The notes below the pieces were generated by a model. That model saw nothing but the letters and a program-made list of their open reading frames with translations, was not told where the DNA came from and searched no databases. Shown here piece by piece: positions 60,827-64,000 of a stretch of DNA of 64,000 nt; position 1 is the first letter of the stretch; each line of letters opens with the position of its first letter. The position numbers and the translations under genes are program-made. The stretch spans positions 16,667,581 to 16,731,580 of the forward strand of contig OZ037767.1 in assembly GCA_964035545.1 (NCBI GenBank), written 5' to 3'. Origin of the DNA: Bugula neritina. Taxonomy: Eukaryota > Bryozoa > Gymnolaemata > Cheilostomatida > Bugulidae.

Positions 60827-60829
60827 TAA

Positions 60830-61064
60830 GACCATTGAGAATAGGGGAACGAGAGCCCGAGCTGTTGAACCTACATGTATGAAAAATTTTAAATTTCTAG
60901 TGCTTGATATTAACCACATGTCACAACAGACAATGATTTAATTATATAGCTACAACTAACACAGATATGAGAGCAATGGGTTTATTTTAATTTTTATCAA
61001 ACTAATTAAACTATGTTAAAATAGTAGCTAATAATATTGTTAATACAACCGACATAATATTATT
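60830..61064. other. C6 3' flank
   Basis: AT-rich 3' flank similar to those of C4 and C5. No gene. Confidence 0.5.
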
Positions 61065-61760
61065 AAAGTTCCCAGCAAACTTAGCCATGTTAAATCTATA
61101 ACATATATGTGTAGATCTGTAATTCCAATACTCAAAGATTATCAATATATTATTATTTCAACAGAATGTCACATATATTCTTTTCTATGATGAGTTTCTT
61201 TTTAAACAATGAAAAAGCAAACTGGGAACACATTTCAATTTGTAGGCATGCTGAGCTGAGATTCGCCTAAAACTGTGCAATATATTTAGCTTGACTTTTA
61301 CTGAAATAAACAAAGTTTTAGAGACTGTTGAAGGGGCAGTATTAATATAATTATTATATTCTGTTAACAGGTATAATAATACATAATATATATACGTCAT
61401 TATAAAATTCACTAGCATTTCACTACTATTTCCAAAGAAAAACAAAGGGCATGCAATATGAAAAGTATAAGGAAATGTAAAACAGATATAGACAAAATAA
61501 AACTGGTATAGTGTCTTCTCTTTATGGCTTTCACTGAAATAAACAAGTGGATTGCACTTTAGTCACCGATAATGGGGTTATATTAATATAATTATACACC
61601 CATTGCATTCTGTTATTATAAGTTATAAAATATAATACATATTATTATTACAAAACTCACTGGCACTTCATAAATATTTTACTCCAACAAAACTCACTTC
61701 AAGAGTATATAATGTGCAACATGAAGTGAATGTATAACATTTTTCAGAATAATCGAAGCT
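61065..61760 (+). repeat. Relic of pre-gene promoter blocks, two diverged copies
   Basis: 61065-61500 matches the block before C1, C2, C3 and C5 (AAACTTAGCCATG, CTTTTACTGAAATAAACAA, AGACAAAATAAAACTG). A second, shorter copy follows at about 61520-61710 (CACTGAAATAAACAAG, CAACAAAACTC). Neither leads to a TATA/leader/ATG exon. This is the remains of a seventh unit. Confidence 0.5.
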
Positions 61761-62047
61761 TGTTTCTTCCTTTTTCCTGTGCTTTTTTATGTAAACAAAG
61801 CCTGTCTAGCTTTTATGACAATCAATTGTTTGTATATAACATAGTTGAGCTTTTAGAATTGCATGCAACTTTCTAGCATTTATTTATGCTGAATTTGCTT
61901 TTGAATTTAAGGCTATTCACTAATAAATAACTTAATTGCAATAATTTACCATCAATATTTTAATTGAGAGTTGTCAGAACATGTACTAACTCAAAAATTG
62001 TACAGCTATGCACAAATAGTATAACGCTGGAGCTAGTACAAATTGCA
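61761..62047. other. AT-rich stretch, no gene seen
   Basis: No open frame, splice or repeat support. Confidence 0.45.
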
Positions 62048-62164
62048 TGTTTGTTTGTTTGTTTGTTTTTATTTTGTCGCAGTCGGGGAAAAAATTAATT
62101 GAGAAAAAATAAACAAAATGAGAGGGCCTATGGCGCAATAGCACTGTAGCTAGTCGAGGCACCA
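62048..62164 (-). mobile_element. LINE 3' end, second copy
   Basis: On the minus strand this matches the 3' UTR and AAAC tail of the LINE in C3 intron 8 (about 23996-24109), sharing CTCGACTAGCTACAGTGCTA and TCTCAATTAATTTTTT. It begins close to that point, so it is an extremely 5'-truncated insertion of the same family. Confidence 0.85.
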
Positions 62165-62619
62165 AAGGTACAGAAGCTTTTAAAAGACTGTGAATATAAA
62201 GGGGTTGGAGATAAGTAATCACACTGTCATGCGTTGGGCTATCAATATTACAAATATGTTTGTTTTTCAAGACAAATTGATTTCCAATTCTTCCAAATAT
62301 ACACAACTGAAAAATGATTTCCACACCCCACAGGTACTAATTAGATGGATGGTCAATTATAACTAAAAGTACCACCTGAGAAATATTGTGTTTAATTTCA
62401 TATTTTTGTGAACATAACAAAACTGAGTGCCAAATCAGAAGTTTATTTAATACTGAATAGTATTTAGTTTAGAGTAAAGAATAGATGAACAGTGGGATAA
62501 TAATTAATGAAAAGTAAAAGAAATAGTAATTAATATAATACACATAGTTCAGTTATACGGAGTATTCATTAATACTGTGAGATTAATAGCACCAGGTTCA
62601 TTGGAACATGTAGATACAC
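62165..62619. other. No gene seen
   Basis: AT-rich sequence between the LINE fragment and the last coding exon of the casein kinase gene; probably partly its 3' UTR. Confidence 0.4.
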
Positions 62620-64000
62620 TCAGGTAGAAGGCTGGTCGGGGGTGGAAGGTAGGGTACTCAGTCTATCACTACTGGCTGTTCCATCGAGGAGTGTAGTTGA
62701 CGGGGCGATGACATGCTGACTATTTCCGTCAGCTCCAGGTGAGGCACCCTGCAGAGGGACTGAAGATGAGTGGAACACAAGTATATATGAAAGAAGTAGA
62801 ATGTTAATATAACAGTACTACACCAACAAGGTAGCTTATGTATTGCCTATAGCACTTGTTTATAATACTTTTACCCAACAGAGTTCAAGACTTTACTGCA
62901 TCAAGTACCCAACAACACGCATCATCATAATTATCAGCAAAACCGATGAATTGCAAAAACCACCAGCAATGAGTGTAACAGCACGCTGGTTCTGATAAGA
63001 CTTTGGTCCCTAAGTGCACAGCACATGTGACATAGATACAACACACTAGAACCTGAGCTAACATACTTACAGATTTGATCAGCTTCCAGTCAAACACAGA
63101 GTCATACGTATAACCTAGTCTGTGAGATAATTTGCGAAACAGCTGACGAAGATGGGTGTAGTTGGGCTTGTCAGCGAACTTCAACGATCGACAAGAGGTT
63201 AGACAAGTTGCGAACTCGGCTACAGATTTAAAAGCAATATACGCATCCATTTGAACAAAACACAAAAATCATGAATATTCTGAAGTATAAGAGAATTATT
63301 AAGTGATTGGAAAGAATAAAAGAAAATTTAGCTAAAAATTTTTACTTACAAGGGAAACCTTTACATAACTCCTCTAATGGAGTGGATATTTTCTTGTCGA
63401 AAATATGTCTTTTAGCTGCTGCTTTGAGTCCCTGCCACGGTAAACGTCCTCTCAGAAAGTATATCAACATGTAGCCTAAGGACTCCATATCGTCTCTACG
63501 ACTTTGCTCTGTAAGGGAATAACTCACTATACGACAGGTGGTGTCACTATGTGACAGGTGGTGTCACTATATGACAGGTGGTGTCACTATATGACAGGTG
63601 GTGTCACTATATAACAGGTGATATCACTATATGACACATGGTGTCACTATATGCCAGGTGATGTCACTATATAACAAGCAGTGTCACTATATGACAAGTA
63701 GTGTCACTATATGACAGGTGGTGTCACTATATGACAACTTGTGTCACTACATAACAGGTACGTGTCACTATATAATGCTTATATCAATATATTACAAGAA
63801 AATGGTGTCCTCAACGCAAAAAAGTTAGAATAAAAAGTACTGTTATGATGGTATTCTGGAACTATACATACCGATACCAAGATGTGTGTTTAGACTGACA
63901 TATCTGGGTGTTCCAGCAAGGTTCTTGTTCTCTCTATAAGCAATATGCTCACGTGTCTTACTATCTCTATACTTCTTAGCTAAACCAAAGTCAATAACAT
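62620..64000 (-). CDS. csnk1: Casein kinase 1 (delta/epsilon-like), C-terminal half
   Basis: Four minus-strand exons are visible: 64000-63873 (continues outside the window), 63508-63350, 63219-63071 and 62748-62620 (stop TGA 62622-62620). The first encodes [20 protein letters not shown], which has the DFG metal-binding motif of the kinase activation segment, followed by [19 protein letters not shown]. Next come [18 protein letters not shown] and [11 protein letters not shown], then [14 protein letters not shown], then [16 protein letters not shown] and [11 protein letters not shown]. These are hallmark stretches of CK1, closest to delta/epsilon ([20 protein letters not shown]). CK1 is a Ser/Thr kinase in Wnt, Hedgehog and clock signalling. 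The short C-terminal tail ([10 protein letters not shown]...DQPST) is Ser/Thr-rich, as in autoinhibitory tails. The AAGAAG and TPRY positions differ slightly from the usual TARY. The gene is unrelated to the receptor cluster. Confidence 0.92.
63528..63778. repeat. 20-base minisatellite in a CK1 intron
   Basis: About 12 copies of a 20-base unit, GTGTCACTATATGACAGGTG with variants, lie between the CK1 exons at 63508 and 63873. GTGTCA and TGACA within the unit are near-palindromic. The later copies are more diverged. Confidence 0.9.

Larger units (their letters stand above)
57194..60829 (+). pseudogene. C6: class B membrane collagen with nonsense codon and Gly-rich tail
   Basis: Exons: 57194-57196, 57754-58140, 58244-58541, 58683-59315, 59466-59789, 59940-60263 and 60642-60829, all in phase (719 codons with stop). 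The layout is basic tail, membrane span, coiled coil, stalk with NES and NSS sequons, ACRQGP, then Gly-X-Y. In exon 58683-59315 a TGA at 59135-59137 replaces the GGA found in all paralogues (codon 381), so the full product would stop in mid-collagen. That exon is 633 bases with phase 1 at both ends, so skipping it would restore the frame. The two 324-base collagen exons are near-identical tandem copies. The tail changes to GGEGGGGGGRGGGGRGGGG and ends EDHGEGE, with no lectin. It is a recent pseudogene, or a gene that depends on exon skipping. Confidence 0.78.

Noticed and set aside
61986-62324. 112-codon minus-strand frame
   Set aside because: It overlaps the LINE 3' fragment, so it reads through UTR and tail sequence.
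63541-63720. Regular short repeats as a CRISPR array
   Set aside because: The unit is contiguous with no unique spacers, in an animal intron; it is a minisatellite.

Overview
This is animal nuclear DNA: AT-rich, intron-rich, with GT-AG introns in consistent phases and with non-LTR, LTR, hAT-like and MITE-like repeats. The gene content and compact introns suggest an early-branching animal such as a sponge, but nothing here fixes the species.

The main content is a tandem, same-strand family of six related genes (called C1-C6 here; roughly 3.3-33.6 kb and 57.2-60.8 kb). Each encodes a type II membrane protein: a basic cytoplasmic tail, one membrane span, a charged coiled coil, a Ser/Thr-rich stalk, one Cys, then a long Gly-X-Y collagen region. 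C1-C3 (class A) carry an extra 49-residue exon and end in a C-type lectin domain, so they have the overall plan of collectin-12-like or macrophage scavenger receptors. C4-C6 (class B) lack that exon and stop soon after the collagen, in an Arg-rich (C4, C5) or Gly-rich (C6) tail with no lectin. In C1, C2, C3, C5 and C6 exon 1 codes only for the start Met, about 65 bases after a TATA box. C1, C3 and C5 look intact (726, 686 and 451 residues). C2 has lost the membrane/coiled-coil exon and has a frameshift. C4 has lost its promoter and first exon. C6 has a nonsense codon in a collagen exon. The flanks of the genes are themselves duplicated, with units of about 7-9 kb, so the locus is a birth-and-death array of possible recognition receptors.

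Layout: 1-1.0 kb, a minus-strand retrotransposon gag-like reading frame cut by the window edge. 1.38-9.3 kb, unit C1. 9.3-16 kb, unit C2. 16-25 kb, unit C3, with a LINE fragment in its eighth intron. 25-29.2 kb, C4. 29.2-33.6 kb, C5. 33.87-51.31 kb, a 17.4 kb segment that splits a repeat copy and is flanked by an 8-base direct duplication; it holds an unidentified 157-residue minus-strand gene in six exons, a decayed LINE, tRNA-like sequences, inverted repeats and a 600-base trinucleotide repeat. 51.3-56.5 kb, a near-perfect 2,340-base tandem duplication containing a hAT-like element. 57.2-60.8 kb, C6. 61.07-61.76 kb, promoter relics of a lost unit. 62.05-62.16 kb, a LINE 3' end. 62.6-64 kb, the 3' half of a minus-strand casein kinase 1 gene.

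All exon models were made by eye from splice signals, reading phase and paralogue comparison. No database search was run.
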